DNA of 62,978 nt from an uncultured Oscillibacter sp. (GCA_910576865.1 CAJTKE010000018.1:1-62978), one strand, 5' to 3'; shown: positions 47,792 to 57,022, counted from the first letter of the stretch. Notes: generated from the sequence alone by a model not told the origin. Program-made: numbers and translations.

Positions 47792-49675
47792 ATGAAAGAA
47801 AGAGTCCAAAAATTTGGACGGTTCCTCAGCGGCATGGTCATGCCCAACATCGGAGCCTTCATCGCCTGGGGCCTGATCGCCGCCTTCTTCATCCCGGACG
47901 GCTGGTTCCCCAACGACACCATCAACGGCATGGTGGGACCCATGCTCCGCTTTCTGCTCCCCATCCTGATCGGCTACACCGGCGGCAAGGCCGTGGGCGG
48001 ACAAAAAGGCGCGGTTACCGGCGCCCTGGCCACCCTGGGCGCCATCGCCGCCACGGAGAGCACCATGTTCATCGGGGCTATGATCTGCGGCCCCTTGGGC
48101 GGCTGGTGCATCAAGAAGTTTGACAAGGCCATGGAGGGCCATATCCCCGCCGGCTTTGAAATGGTGGTCAACAACTTCTCCGTGGGCATCATCGGCGCAA
48201 TCCTGGCGATTTTGTCCATCTACGTCATTGCCCCCGTCTGCGTGACCCTCACCGACTGGCTGGGCGCGGGCGTGCAGTTCCTGGTGGACCGGAGCCTGCT
48301 GCCCCTCACCGCCGTCCTGGTGGAGCCCGCCAAGGTGCTCTTCCTGAACAACGCCATCAACCACGGCGTCTTTACCCCCATCGGCACGGAACAGGCCATG
48401 GAAATGGGCAAGTCCATCCTCTTCATGATTGAGTCCAACCCCGGGCCGGGCCTTGGCCTCCTGCTGGCCTACTGCGTGGCGGGCAAGGGCGAGACCCGCT
48501 CCTCCGCCGGCGCCGCCGCCGTCATCCAGTTCGTGGGCGGCATCCATGAGATTTACTTCCCCTATGTCCTCATGAACCCCATCGTCATCCTGGGCCCCAT
48601 GATCGGCAACATCGTGGGCATCTTCACCCTGTCCGTCCTGAAAGGCGGTCTGGTGGCCGCGGCCTCCCCCGGCAGCATCATCGCCGAGATGCTCATGACC
48701 CCCAAGGGAGGGTACTTCGCCAACATCGCGGGCATCGGCGTCGCCGCCGTGGTCAGCTTCCTCATCTCCGTCTTCCTGCTGAAGTTCTTCGGCAAGGACG
48801 CCAGCCTGGAAGAGGCCCAGGCTCAGGTGGCCGCCAGCAAGGCCGCCTCGAAGGGTCAGGCCATCCCCGCCGCTTCCTCCGGCGCCTCCGTCTCCGCCTC
48901 GGACGTGAAGAAAATCGTCTTCGCCTGCGACGCGGGCATGGGCTCCTCCGCCATGGGCGCCACCATGGTCCGCAACAAGCTAAAGGACGCGGGCATCACG
49001 GACATTGAGGTCATCCACTACCCCGTGGGCGAGATTCCCGGCGACTGCCAGATCGTCGTCACCCACCACGAGCTGTCCGGCCGGGCCGCCCAGCGCGCCC
49101 CCCAGGCCCGGATCATCCCCATCAAGAACTTCATGGGCGCGCCGGAGTACGACGTGCTGGTGAAGGAGCTGCTGGAGGCCCGGAAGGGCGGAGCCGCTCC
49201 CGCCTCCGCCGCCCCCGCCGCCGAGGAGAAGTCCGCCGCCCCCGCCGCGATTCTCCTGGAGAAAAAGAACATCATCCTGAACTGCAAGCCCGTCAGCCCC
49301 GAGGAGGCCATCAAGGCCGTGGGCAGGCTGATGGTGGAGAGCGGCTATGTGGAAGAGGCCTATATCCAGGGCATGCTGGACCGGGAGAAGAGTTTCTCCG
49401 TGGCCATCGGCAGCCACGTGGCCATCCCCCACGGCACCGAGGAATCCCGGAAGGCCATCAAGAAAACCGGCCTCATCGTCATGACCTATCCCGAGGGCAT
49501 CGAGTGGGGCGAGGACACCGTCCGCCTCGTGGTGGGCATCGCCTCCACCGGCGAGGACCATCTGGGCATCCTGGGCAAAATCGTCGAGGTGGCCGAGACC
49601 GAGGAGGACACCGACAAGCTGGTGGACAACGCCAGTGTGGACCAGCTCTACAAGCTGCTGAACGGTCTGGAGTAA
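47792..49675 (+). CDS. mtlA: Mannitol-type PTS permease, fused EIICBA
   Basis: A 627-residue single-chain phosphotransferase permease. The EIIC membrane domain (about 1-335) matches MtlA: FGRFLSGMVMPNIGAFIAWG, GGKAVGGQKGAVTGALATLG and the GGIHEIYFPYVLM motif. EIIB (about 370-465) has the phospho-Cys in IVFACDAGMGSSAMGA. EIIA (about 480-627) has the phospho-His in VAIGSHVAIPHGTEES. Ala/Ser-rich linkers join the parts. It imports and phosphorylates a hexitol, most likely mannitol to mannitol-1-phosphate. The matching dehydrogenase is at 54479-55636 rather than next to it. Confidence 0.93.
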   Translation: MKERVQKFGRFLSGMVMPNIGAFIAWGLIAAFFIPDGWFPNDTINGMVGPMLRFLLPILIGYTGGKAVGGQKGAVTGALATLGAIAATESTMFIGAMICGPLGGWCIKKFDKAMEGHIPAGFEMVVNNFSVGIIGAILAILSIYVIAPVCVTLTDWLGAGVQFLVDRSLLPLTAVLVEPAKVLFLNNAINHGVFTPIGTEQAMEMGKSILFMIESNPGPGLGLLLAYCVAGKGETRSSAGAAAVIQFVGGIHEIYFPYVLMNPIVILGPMIGNIVGIFTLSVLKGGLVAAASPGSIIAEMLMTPKGGYFANIAGIGVAAVVSFLISVFLLKFFGKDASLEEAQAQVAASKAASKGQAIPAASSGASVSASDVKKIVFACDAGMGSSAMGATMVRNKLKDAGITDIEVIHYPVGEIPGDCQIVVTHHELSGRAAQRAPQARIIPIKNFMGAPEYDVLVKELLEARKGGAAPASAAPAAEEKSAAPAAILLEKKNIILNCKPVSPEEAIKAVGRLMVESGYVEEAYIQGMLDREKSFSVAIGSHVAIPHGTEESRKAIKKTGLIVMTYPEGIEWGEDTVRLVVGIASTGEDHLGILGKIVEVAETEEDTDKLVDNASVDQLYKLLNGLE

Positions 49676-49679
49676 TCCC

Positions 49680-50942
49680 ATGCGGTCCAAGGGTGTGCGC
49701 CTCTACGGCGCTTACGACATCCGTCTGGAGGAGTTCGACCTGCCGGACATCCGGGAGGACGAGATTCTGGTCCGGGTCATGAGCGACAGCATCTGCATGT
49801 CCACCTACAAGCTGCTGGTCCAGGGCAAGGCCCACAGGCGCTGCCCCCAGGACGTGGACGCGCACCCCGTCATCATCGGCCACGAGTTCGCCGGAGACAT
49901 TGTGAAGGTGGGAAAAAAGTGGCTGGGCGAATTCGCTCCCGGTGAGAAATTCGCCCAGCAGCCCGCCCTGAACTACAAGGGGAGCCTGGCCTCCCCCGGG
50001 TACTCCTATCCCTGGTTCGGCGGGGCGTGCACCTACTGCGTCGTTCCGCCGGAGGTGATGGAGCTGGGCTGTCTCCTCCACTACGACGGCGAGAGCTATT
50101 TCGAGGCCAGCCTGGGGGAACCCATGAGCTGTGTCGTCGGGGGCTATCACGGAAACTACCACACCAGCCGCCGGGGCCACGAGCACATCATGGGCATCAG
50201 GGAGGGCGGCAGCGTCCTCATCCTGGGGGGCTGCGGCCCCATGGGCCTGGAGGCCATCGAGTACCCCATGACCCTGGAGAAAAAGCCCTCCATGATCGTG
50301 GTGACGGACCTCTCGGACGAGCGCGTCGCCCGGGCCCGGCGGCTGATTCCCGAATCCCTGGCCGCCGCCCGGGGCATCCGGCTGGTGTACGTCAACCCCA
50401 GCCGGTGCGCCGACGAGTTCGCCGAGCTCATGGCCCTCACCGGCGGAAAAGGCTATGACGACATCTTCGTCTACAACGCCATCCGCTCCCTGGCGGAGAT
50501 GGGGGACCGGCTCCTGGGCCGGGACGGGTGCATGAACTTCTTCTCCGGTCCCACGGACAAGGGCTTCACCGCCGAAATCAACCTGTACAACTGCCACTAC
50601 GCCTCCACCCATGTCATCGGCACCACCGGAGGCACCACGGAGGACCTGAAGGAGGCCTTCCGTCTGGCCGCCGAGGGGAAGATTCGCCCCGCCGTCATGG
50701 TGACCCACGTGGGCGGCATGGACTCCATCGTGGAGACCACGAAAAATCTTCCCAACATCCCCGGCTGGAAAAAGCTGACCTACACCCAGTTCGACATGCC
50801 CCTCACCGCCATCGAGGACTTCCGGGAGAAGGGCCGGACGGACCCGCTGTTCGCCCGCCTGGCGGACTGCTGCGACGCCCACGACGGCCTCTGGAACGCC
50901 GAGGCGGAAAAAATCCTGTTCCGGCATTTCCATGTGATCTGA
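49680..50942 (+). CDS. Zinc-type medium-chain dehydrogenase, sorbose-1-phosphate reductase-like
   Basis: A 420-residue medium-chain dehydrogenase. Catalytic-zinc residues are seen in DSICMSTYK and VIIGHEFAGDIVKVGKKW; the Rossmann motif is VLILGGCGPMGLEAI. The longer chain and the order of segments resemble SorE-type L-sorbose-1-phosphate reductases and related sugar-phosphate dehydrogenases. It starts four bases after mtlA and so belongs to the PTS operon. It may act on the imported hexitol phosphate or its keto form. Assignment to SorE is by resemblance only. Confidence 0.75.
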   Translation: MRSKGVRLYGAYDIRLEEFDLPDIREDEILVRVMSDSICMSTYKLLVQGKAHRRCPQDVDAHPVIIGHEFAGDIVKVGKKWLGEFAPGEKFAQQPALNYKGSLASPGYSYPWFGGACTYCVVPPEVMELGCLLHYDGESYFEASLGEPMSCVVGGYHGNYHTSRRGHEHIMGIREGGSVLILGGCGPMGLEAIEYPMTLEKKPSMIVVTDLSDERVARARRLIPESLAAARGIRLVYVNPSRCADEFAELMALTGGKGYDDIFVYNAIRSLAEMGDRLLGRDGCMNFFSGPTDKGFTAEINLYNCHYASTHVIGTTGGTTEDLKEAFRLAAEGKIRPAVMVTHVGGMDSIVETTKNLPNIPGWKKLTYTQFDMPLTAIEDFREKGRTDPLFARLADCCDAHDGLWNAEAEKILFRHFHVI

Positions 50943-50944
50943 AA

Positions 50945-50978
50945 ACAGCCGGGCCTCACGGCTGTGAGGTCCGGCTGT
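50945..50978 (-). terminator. Terminator of glmS
   Basis: ACAGCCGG plus CCTCAC pair with GTGAGG plus CCGGCTGT (one mismatch) around GGCT. On the minus strand the hairpin is followed by TTTTC, so it serves glmS. It is also the only hairpin behind the convergent dehydrogenase gene. Confidence 0.75.
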
Positions 50979-50989
50979 CTGTATGTCCA

Positions 50990-52828
50990 TTATTCAACGG
51001 TTACCGACTTGGCCAGATTCCGGGGCTTGTCGATGTCGCATCCTCTTTGCAGCGCCACGTAATAGGCGAACAGCTGCAGGGGCACGATGCTCAGCGACGG
51101 CTGGAGCAGCGGATGGGTCTCCGGCACGGCGATCACCGCGTCGGCGGTCTTCTCCATCCGCTCCCGGAAGCCCTCCGTGGTGACGGCCAGCACCGTGGCC
51201 CCCCGGGCCTTCACCTCCACGACATTGCTCATGGCCTTGTCAAAGAGGGCCCCATAGGTCCCCAGGGCCACCACCAGCGTTCCCGGCTCAATGAGGGAGA
51301 TGGTCCCGTGCTTCAGCTCCCCGGAGGCGTAGGCCTCCGAGTGGATGTAGCTGATCTCCTTCAGCTTCAAAGAGCCCTCCAGACCCATGGCGTAGTCCAG
51401 ATTCCGGCCGATGAAGAAAATGCTGTCGTGGTTGAAGAACCGGGATGCGAAATACTTCGTGTCCTCGAAGTTCGCGAGATACGCCTGCATCTTCTCCGGC
51501 AGGGCCTGGAGCTCATTCAGAATCGCGTCATACTCCCTCTTTTCCACGGTCCCCAGCAGGTCCGCAAGATACAGGCCCACCAGATTCAAGGCGGCCAGCT
51601 GGGTGGAATAGCCCTTGCTGGTGGCCACGGCGATTTCCGGCCCGGCCCAGGTGTAGAGCACGTCGTCCGCCTCCCGGGCGATGGAGCTGCCCACCACGTT
51701 GCAGATGGCCAGGGTCCGGCCTCCCAGGCGCTTGGCCTCCCGGAGGGCGGCCATGGTGTCCAGGGTCTCCCCGGACTGGCTGATGGCAATCACCAAAGTG
51801 TTGGCGTCCACCAGAGGTTCGCTGTAACGGAACTCCGAGGCCAGCACCACCTCCACCGGGCGGCGGAGCAGACGCTCCCAGGTGTACTTGCCCACCACTC
51901 CGGCGTGATAGGCGGAGCCGCAGGCAATCATGTAGATGTGGGAGATGTTCCGGGCGTAGTCCGCCGTCAGGCGGATGTCGTCCAGCACCACCCGGCCCTC
52001 CCGGATGCGGGGAGAGATGGTCTTCCGCAGGGCCTCCGGCTGCTCCAGAATCTCCTTGAACATGAAGTGGGGGTAGCCCCCCTTCTCAGCGGAGGCGGCG
52101 TCCCAGTCGATGTGGCTGTGCTCCTTCTCCAGGGGGTTCCCCTCGCCGTCGAAGACGTCCACACTCTCCGCCGTCAGCACGGCGATTTCCCCGTCGTTCA
52201 TGTAGGCCACGTCCCGGGTGTGCCGGATGATGGCCGTGGCGTCGGAGGCGATGAAGTTCTCCCCCTCCCCGAAGCCGATGATGAGGGGACTGTCCTTCCG
52301 GGCGGCAATCAGGGCGTTGGGGTAGTCCGAGCAGATGATGCCAAAGGCGTAGGACCCTTCAATCCGCCGCAGACACCGGCCCACGGCCTCCAGCATGTTG
52401 CCGCACTCCTGGTAGTGGAACTCCAGCAGGTGGGCCACCACCTCGGTGTCCGTCTCGGAGGTGAAGACCACCCCCCGGCGGGTCAGGAGCTCCTTGAGCT
52501 CCAGGTAGTTCTCGATGATTCCGTTATGTACCAGGGCGATTTTTCCGTCCCCGCTGACGTGGGGGTGGGCGTTGACGTCGTTGGGCTCCCCGTGGGTGGC
52601 CCAGCGGGTGTGCCCGATGCCCAGGGTCCCCTCCAGGTCCGCCCCGTCATGGGTCAGGTCCGCCAGGACCTGCAAGCGGCCCTTGGACTTACGGACCTGC
52701 AAGCCCCTTGTCTCGGACCGGACGGCCACGCCCGCCGAGTCATAGCCCCGGTACTCCATCTGCCGGAGTCCCTCCAGTAAAACAGGCGCGGCCTGGTCAC
52801 GGCCCACAAAGCCTACGATTCCACACAC
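50990..52828 (-). CDS. glmS: Glutamine-fructose-6-phosphate aminotransferase (isomerizing)
   Basis: A 612-residue enzyme making glucosamine-6-phosphate, the first step to UDP-GlcNAc and peptidoglycan. Cys2 (MCGIVGFVGRDQA) is the glutaminase nucleophile, and GHTRWATHGEPNDVNAHPH is the glutamine-site loop. Two SIS domains follow, with the sugar-phosphate motifs ISQSGETLDTMAAL and CNVVGSSIAREAD. The C-terminus ends KSVTVE, as usual. The start is GTG 52828 behind AAGGAGG. The leader is only about 25 nt, too short for a glmS ribozyme. Confidence 0.97.
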   Translation of the reverse strand: MCGIVGFVGRDQAAPVLLEGLRQMEYRGYDSAGVAVRSETRGLQVRKSKGRLQVLADLTHDGADLEGTLGIGHTRWATHGEPNDVNAHPHVSGDGKIALVHNGIIENYLELKELLTRRGVVFTSETDTEVVAHLLEFHYQECGNMLEAVGRCLRRIEGSYAFGIICSDYPNALIAARKDSPLIIGFGEGENFIASDATAIIRHTRDVAYMNDGEIAVLTAESVDVFDGEGNPLEKEHSHIDWDAASAEKGGYPHFMFKEILEQPEALRKTISPRIREGRVVLDDIRLTADYARNISHIYMIACGSAYHAGVVGKYTWERLLRRPVEVVLASEFRYSEPLVDANTLVIAISQSGETLDTMAALREAKRLGGRTLAICNVVGSSIAREADDVLYTWAGPEIAVATSKGYSTQLAALNLVGLYLADLLGTVEKREYDAILNELQALPEKMQAYLANFEDTKYFASRFFNHDSIFFIGRNLDYAMGLEGSLKLKEISYIHSEAYASGELKHGTISLIEPGTLVVALGTYGALFDKAMSNVVEVKARGATVLAVTTEGFRERMEKTADAVIAVPETHPLLQPSLSIVPLQLFAYYVALQRGCDIDKPRNLAKSVTVE

Positions 52829-52860
52829 GAGACGTTCCTCCTTGCATATAAACTCTCTGC

Positions 52861-52889
52861 ATTATACTGGCCGCTCCAGGAAATGTCAA
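52861..52889 (-). promoter_or_regulatory. Promoter of glmS
   Basis: Minus-strand TTGACA (52884-52889), 17-base spacer, TATAAT (52861-52866). Both hexamers are perfect. Its -35 is 47 bases from that of the divergent pgi promoter. Confidence 0.85.
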
Positions 52890-52935
52890 CTTGGAGGCGT
52901 CCCAAAAATTTTGCCAACTTTTTCTTTCCCCCGTC

Positions 52936-52964
52936 TTGCCGTCGACTTGACAAAATGTTATACT
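52936..52964 (+). promoter_or_regulatory. Promoter of pgi
   Basis: TTGCCG (52936-52941), 17-base spacer, TATACT (52959-52964), about 60 bases before ATG 53031. Confidence 0.6.
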
Positions 52965-53030
52965 GTTTCCAGGTCCGCTTTCAGCGGAAGCCACAAAAAC
53001 CATAAGACCTCACGGAAAGGAAGCTGCATC

Positions 53031-54368
53031 ATGCTGAACGTCAAATCCTTCCAGATCGACCAGTTCATCCCCGCCAATTATCAGGACGCCGCCGCTCCCC
53101 GGCTGGCCGAGGCCCAGGAGAAGCTCCAGAAGCACACCGGCCTGGGACATGAATTCACCGACTGGGTCCGTCTTCCCGTGGACTATGACAAGGAGGAGTT
53201 CGCCCGCATCCAGGCCGCCGCCAAAAAGATTCAGGGCGACTCCAAGGCCCTGGTGGTCATCGGCATCGGCGGGAGCTATCTGGGCGCCCGGGGCGTGGTG
53301 GAATACCTGTGCTCCCCCAACTACAACCAGAAGAAAAACAAGAAGACCCCGAACATCTACTTTGTGGGCAACGGCCTGTCCGCCGACGCCATGCAGGAGG
53401 TCTTCGACCTCATCGGGGACCAGGACTTCTCCGTCAACGTGATTTCCAAGTCCGGCACCACCACCGAGCCCGCCGTGGCCTTCCGTTTCTTCCGGGACGC
53501 CCTGGAGAAGAAATACGGCAAGGCCGGGGCCAAGGGCCGCATCTACGCCACCACCGACAAGGCCCGGGGAGCCCTGAAGTCCCTGGCCAACGAGGAGGGC
53601 TGGGAGAGCTTCGTGGTGCCCGACGGCGTGGGCGGGCGGTACTCCGTCCTCACCGCCGTGGGCCTGCTGCCCATCGCCGTGGCCGGGATTGACATTGAAG
53701 AACTCATGGGCGGCGCGGCCAGGATGATGAAGGTCTGCGAGACCGCCTCCTTTGAAAACCCCGCCTGGACCTACGCCGCCCTCCGGGACGCGCTGTATCA
53801 GAAGGGCTGGAGCATTGAGGTTCTGGCCTGCTATGACCCCGCCTTCCGCTTCATGCTGGAGTGGTGGAAGCAGCTCTACGGCGAGAGCGAGGGCAAGGAC
53901 GGCAAGGGCCTCTTCCCCGCCAGCGTGGAGTTCACCGCCGACCTCCACTCCATGGGCCAGTATATCCAGGCCGGACGGCGCATCATGTTTGAGACCGTGG
54001 TCCGCCTGGGGGCCTCCGAGCACCAGCTGCTGGTCCCCAAGGACGAGGTCAACGGCGACGGGCTGAACTTCCTGGCCGGGGAGTCCATGGACTACATCCG
54101 GGACAAGGCCATGGAGGGCACCCTTCTGGCCCACACCGAGGGCGGCGTGCCCAACGTCATCGTGGAGACCGACGGAAAGAGCGCGGACTCCCTGGGCCAG
54201 CTGATCTACTTCTTCGAGTACGCCTGCGGCCTGTCCGGCTACCTGCTGGAGGTCAATCCCTTCGACCAGCCCGGCGTGGAGGCCTACAAGAAGAACATGT
54301 TCGCCCTGCTGGGCAAGCCCGGCTACGAGGCCCAGAAGGCCGAGCTGGAGGCCAAGCTGGGGAAATAA
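53031..54368 (+). CDS. pgi: Glucose-6-phosphate isomerase
   Basis: A 445-residue phosphoglucose isomerase interconverting glucose-6-phosphate and fructose-6-phosphate. Motifs include VVIGIGGSYLGARGVVEYL, VISKSGTTTEPAVAFRFF, VGGRYSVLTAVGLLPIAVAG (catalytic-site loop) and the C-terminal GYLLEVNPFDQPGVEAYKKN with the general-base Lys. The size fits the shorter Gram-positive form. The start is ATG 53031 after AAAGGAAG; the frame runs upstream through the promoter. Confidence 0.97.
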   Translation: MLNVKSFQIDQFIPANYQDAAAPRLAEAQEKLQKHTGLGHEFTDWVRLPVDYDKEEFARIQAAAKKIQGDSKALVVIGIGGSYLGARGVVEYLCSPNYNQKKNKKTPNIYFVGNGLSADAMQEVFDLIGDQDFSVNVISKSGTTTEPAVAFRFFRDALEKKYGKAGAKGRIYATTDKARGALKSLANEEGWESFVVPDGVGGRYSVLTAVGLLPIAVAGIDIEELMGGAARMMKVCETASFENPAWTYAALRDALYQKGWSIEVLACYDPAFRFMLEWWKQLYGESEGKDGKGLFPASVEFTADLHSMGQYIQAGRRIMFETVVRLGASEHQLLVPKDEVNGDGLNFLAGESMDYIRDKAMEGTLLAHTEGGVPNVIVETDGKSADSLGQLIYFFEYACGLSGYLLEVNPFDQPGVEAYKKNMFALLGKPGYEAQKAELEAKLGK

Positions 54369-54384
54369 GCGGAATTTCCGATCA

Positions 54385-54417
54385 GGGGCCGCCCCGTCTC
54401 AAGAGCGAGGCGGCCCC
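54385..54417 (+). terminator. Hairpin after pgi
   Basis: GGGGCCGCC (54385-54393) pairs with GGCGGCCCC (54409-54417). The T tract is poor (CATTCC), so termination may be partial and some pgi transcripts could continue into mtlD. Confidence 0.55.
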
Positions 54418-54478
54418 CATTCCAGTAGCTGCGAAATCGATTACTCGTTCAAAAACGATCATTTCAAGGAGGAGCACT

Positions 54479-55636
54479 ATGAAACAGGCAATTCAGATCG
54501 GCGCGGGCAACATCGGCCGGGGCTTCATCGGGGCCCTGCTCTCCCAGGCGGGCTGGCACGTCACCTTCGCCGACGTGGTGGAGCCCATCATTGAGGCGCT
54601 GAACAAAGACCACGCCTACACGGTCCACATCCTGGACAAGGAGCCTGGGGAAATCGCCATCAGCAATGTGGACGGCGTGATTTCCACCTCCCCGGCGTTT
54701 GCGGAGAAGGTGGCCCGGTGCGACCTCATCACCACCGCCGTGGGCCCCAACGTCCTGCCCATCATCGCCAAGTCCATCGCCGGAGGCATCCAGGCCCGGA
54801 AAGCCGCCGGGAACACGGAACCCATGAACGTGGTCTGCTGCGAAAACGGCCTGCGGACCACCACCCGGCTGAAAAACGAGGTCGTGAAGCACCTGGATCC
54901 AGACGGCATCGCCTTCCTGGAGGCCAACATCGGCTTCGCCGACTGCGCCGTGGACCGCATCTGCCCCAAGCCCGGCTTTGACAACATCCTGGACGCCGCC
55001 GTGGAGCGGTACTGCGAGTGGGACGTGGAGAAGGCCGCCTGGAAGGGCGAGCTGCCGGATATCCCGGGCCTGACCTTCGCGGACAACCTCATGGCCTATC
55101 TGGAGCGGAAGCTGTTCACCCTGAACAGCGGACACGCCATCTGCGCCTACCTGGGCTACCTGAAGGGCTACGCGACCATCAAGGACAGCATCGCGGACCC
55201 CGCCATCGGGGAGATCGTCCACGCCGCCATCTCCGAGAGCGGCGAGGGGCTCATCAAGGAATTCGGCTTCGACCCGGAGGTCCACCACGCCTACGTGGAG
55301 AAGATTTTCGCCCGCTACCAGAACCCCTTCCTGGAGGACGAGGTGCTCCGTGTGGGCCGGGAGCCCATCCGGAAGCTGGAGCCCGGCGACCGGCTCATCA
55401 AGCCCCTGACCACCACCGCCTCCTACGGCCTGCCGGTGGACCACCTGATCTTCGGCGCCGCCGCCGCCCTGCGTTTCGACTGCCCGGAGGACCCCCAGAG
55501 CGTGGAGCTCCAGGCGAAGATCAAGGCCGAGGGCCCCGCCGCCGCCCTGGAGACTTACTCCGGCCTGAAGCCCGAGAATCCCCTGTTCGGCCGCATCCTG
55601 GACGTGTACCGGGCCCTGGCCGCCGCGAAAAAATAA
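54479..55636 (+). CDS. mtlD: Mannitol-1-phosphate 5-dehydrogenase
   Basis: A 385-residue long-chain polyol dehydrogenase that oxidises mannitol-1-phosphate to fructose-6-phosphate with NAD. It has the MtlD start AIQIGAGNIGRGFIGALLSQAGW (Rossmann motif), TAVGPNVLPIIAKSIA, CCENGLRTTTRLK and the catalytic Lys-x-x-x-x-N-x-x-H region in KLFTLNSGHAICAYLGYLKG. AAGGAGGAG precedes the ATG. It follows pgi rather than mtlA, but its product feeds directly into pgi and glmS, which flank it. Confidence 0.95.
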   Translation: MKQAIQIGAGNIGRGFIGALLSQAGWHVTFADVVEPIIEALNKDHAYTVHILDKEPGEIAISNVDGVISTSPAFAEKVARCDLITTAVGPNVLPIIAKSIAGGIQARKAAGNTEPMNVVCCENGLRTTTRLKNEVVKHLDPDGIAFLEANIGFADCAVDRICPKPGFDNILDAAVERYCEWDVEKAAWKGELPDIPGLTFADNLMAYLERKLFTLNSGHAICAYLGYLKGYATIKDSIADPAIGEIVHAAISESGEGLIKEFGFDPEVHHAYVEKIFARYQNPFLEDEVLRVGREPIRKLEPGDRLIKPLTTTASYGLPVDHLIFGAAAALRFDCPEDPQSVELQAKIKAEGPAAALETYSGLKPENPLFGRILDVYRALAAAKK

Positions 55637-55652
55637 ACGTTCCACCCAGCTT

Positions 55653-55675
55653 GGCGGAGGGCAAAGCCCTCCGCC
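55653..55675 (+). terminator. Terminator of mtlD
   Basis: GGCGGAGGGC pairs perfectly with GCCCTCCGCC around AAA and is followed by a T-rich stretch (CGTTTCATTTT). Confidence 0.7.
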
Positions 55676-55688
55676 ACGTTTCATTTTC

Positions 55689-55740
55689 CCGTGAAAACTT
55701 CCCCCTTCCTCTTTCCTTTTCACGGAAAGCCTGTTAGAAT
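55689..55740 (+). promoter_or_regulatory. Inverted repeat and possible promoter of the CapA gene
   Basis: CCGTGAAAA (55689-55697) and TTTTCACGG (55717-55725) form a perfect 9-bp inverted repeat with a 19-base gap. A TAGAAT with TGT in front (55735-55740) and a weak TTTCCT 17 bases upstream may be the promoter, so the repeat would overlap the -35 and could be an operator. Confidence 0.4.
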
Positions 55741-55779
55741 GGAGACAGCAAACTTCGCGACAGAAAAGGAGGGAAGCCT

Positions 55780-56856
55780 ATGAAACGCCGTCTGGCCGTC
55801 CTTCTGGCGGTCCTGCTGTTCGTCTGCGCCGTCCCGGCCTCCGCGGCGGAGTGGGACCCCGCGGACCCCGACGACCCCCTGCTGTGGGAGCCGGACCTGC
55901 CGGAGTTCGACGGGCCCATGCCCCGGACCGGGGAGACGGAGGAGGCGTTCCGCGTCGTCGTCAGCTTCACCGGGGACATGCTGCTGGCCTCCCTCCACGG
56001 CAAGCGGGCGGCGGGGAACTTCCAGGACCACGCCGCCAAACAGGGCCCGGAGTATTTCCTCCAGCATGTCCGGCCCGTCTTTGAGGCCGATGACTTCACC
56101 GTGGTGAACCTGGAAAACGTGCTGACAGACCGGAACCTCACCCCCAAGGAGAAGAGCACGGACCCCGCCTACTGGTACCGGGCCCCCACGGCCAACGCGG
56201 AGATCCTGACCTCCTCCGGCGTGGAGGCGGTCTCCCTGGCCAACAACCACACGGGGGACTACGGCCCGGCGGGCTACAAGGACACCGTCAAAGCCGTCTC
56301 CGCCGCCGGACTGGAGTACGGCGGGAATGACCGGACCTTCTACCTGGAGAAAAACGGCTTCCGGATTGCCGTCATCTGCCACGGCCTCTGGAACGAGGCC
56401 CAGGCCGGGGCCATCGTCAAGCGCCTCAAGGCGGCGGAAAAGGAGTCCGATTTCCAGGTGGTCTTCTACCATGGCGGCAAGGAGGGCGTCCACACTCCGG
56501 AGCAATGGCGGGTCCGGGCCTCCCGCCGGCTGGTGGACAGCGGCGCGGACCTGGTGCTGGGAAACCACCCCCATGTGCTCCAGCCCCGGGAGGTCTACAA
56601 GGGGACTGAGATCGTCTACTCCCTGGGGAACTTCTGCTTTGGCGGCAGCCGCCGGCCGGAGAACCGAACGGTCATCTACCAGCTGACCCTCCGGGTGGAG
56701 AACGGCCGGCTGGCGGAAACCTCCTCGGAGCTGATCCCCTGCTATGTCCACACCGGCAGCTCCACCAGCAACTATTGCCCCGCCCTCATCGAGGACAAGG
56801 ACCAGCGCCAGAGGGTGCTGGACTTCATGGACGGGAAGGCGAAGCTCCCCTGCTGA
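55780..56856 (+). CDS. CapA-family (poly-gamma-glutamate synthesis type) secreted protein
   Basis: A 358-residue protein with an N-terminal signal peptide (residues 1-23, ending PASA) and a calcineurin-like CapA domain. Metal-site segments are VSFTGDMLLA, VVNLENVLTD, SLANNHTGDYG, VFYHGGKEG and LVLGNHPHVLQPREVYKG, followed by YSLGNFCFGG. CapA-type proteins take part in polyglutamate capsule synthesis or act as cell-surface phosphoesterase-like enzymes. No capB or capC is nearby, so capsule synthesis is not indicated. It stands alone between its own hairpin-bounded ends. Confidence 0.88.
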   Translation: MKRRLAVLLAVLLFVCAVPASAAEWDPADPDDPLLWEPDLPEFDGPMPRTGETEEAFRVVVSFTGDMLLASLHGKRAAGNFQDHAAKQGPEYFLQHVRPVFEADDFTVVNLENVLTDRNLTPKEKSTDPAYWYRAPTANAEILTSSGVEAVSLANNHTGDYGPAGYKDTVKAVSAAGLEYGGNDRTFYLEKNGFRIAVICHGLWNEAQAGAIVKRLKAAEKESDFQVVFYHGGKEGVHTPEQWRVRASRRLVDSGADLVLGNHPHVLQPREVYKGTEIVYSLGNFCFGGSRRPENRTVIYQLTLRVENGRLAETSSELIPCYVHTGSSTSNYCPALIEDKDQRQRVLDFMDGKAKLPC

Positions 56857-56916
56857 CAGGGCGTGAACCACCGGAAAAATTCTTTTCGAGGTCTTTGTGA
56901 ATTTTGGATCATCTTT

Positions 56917-56946
56917 GCGGCGTCTTGACGGGACGCCGCTTTTTTT
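56917..56946 (+). terminator. Terminator of the CapA gene
   Basis: GCGGCGTC pairs with GACGCCGC around TTGACGG and is followed by seven T residues. Confidence 0.9.
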
Positions 56947-57022
56947 GATTTTCAGGCAGGCATTGCCCTGGTATTTCCACCAAAAAATCTTTACTTCGAC
57001 TATAAATTTCTTCCAAAAGCCC

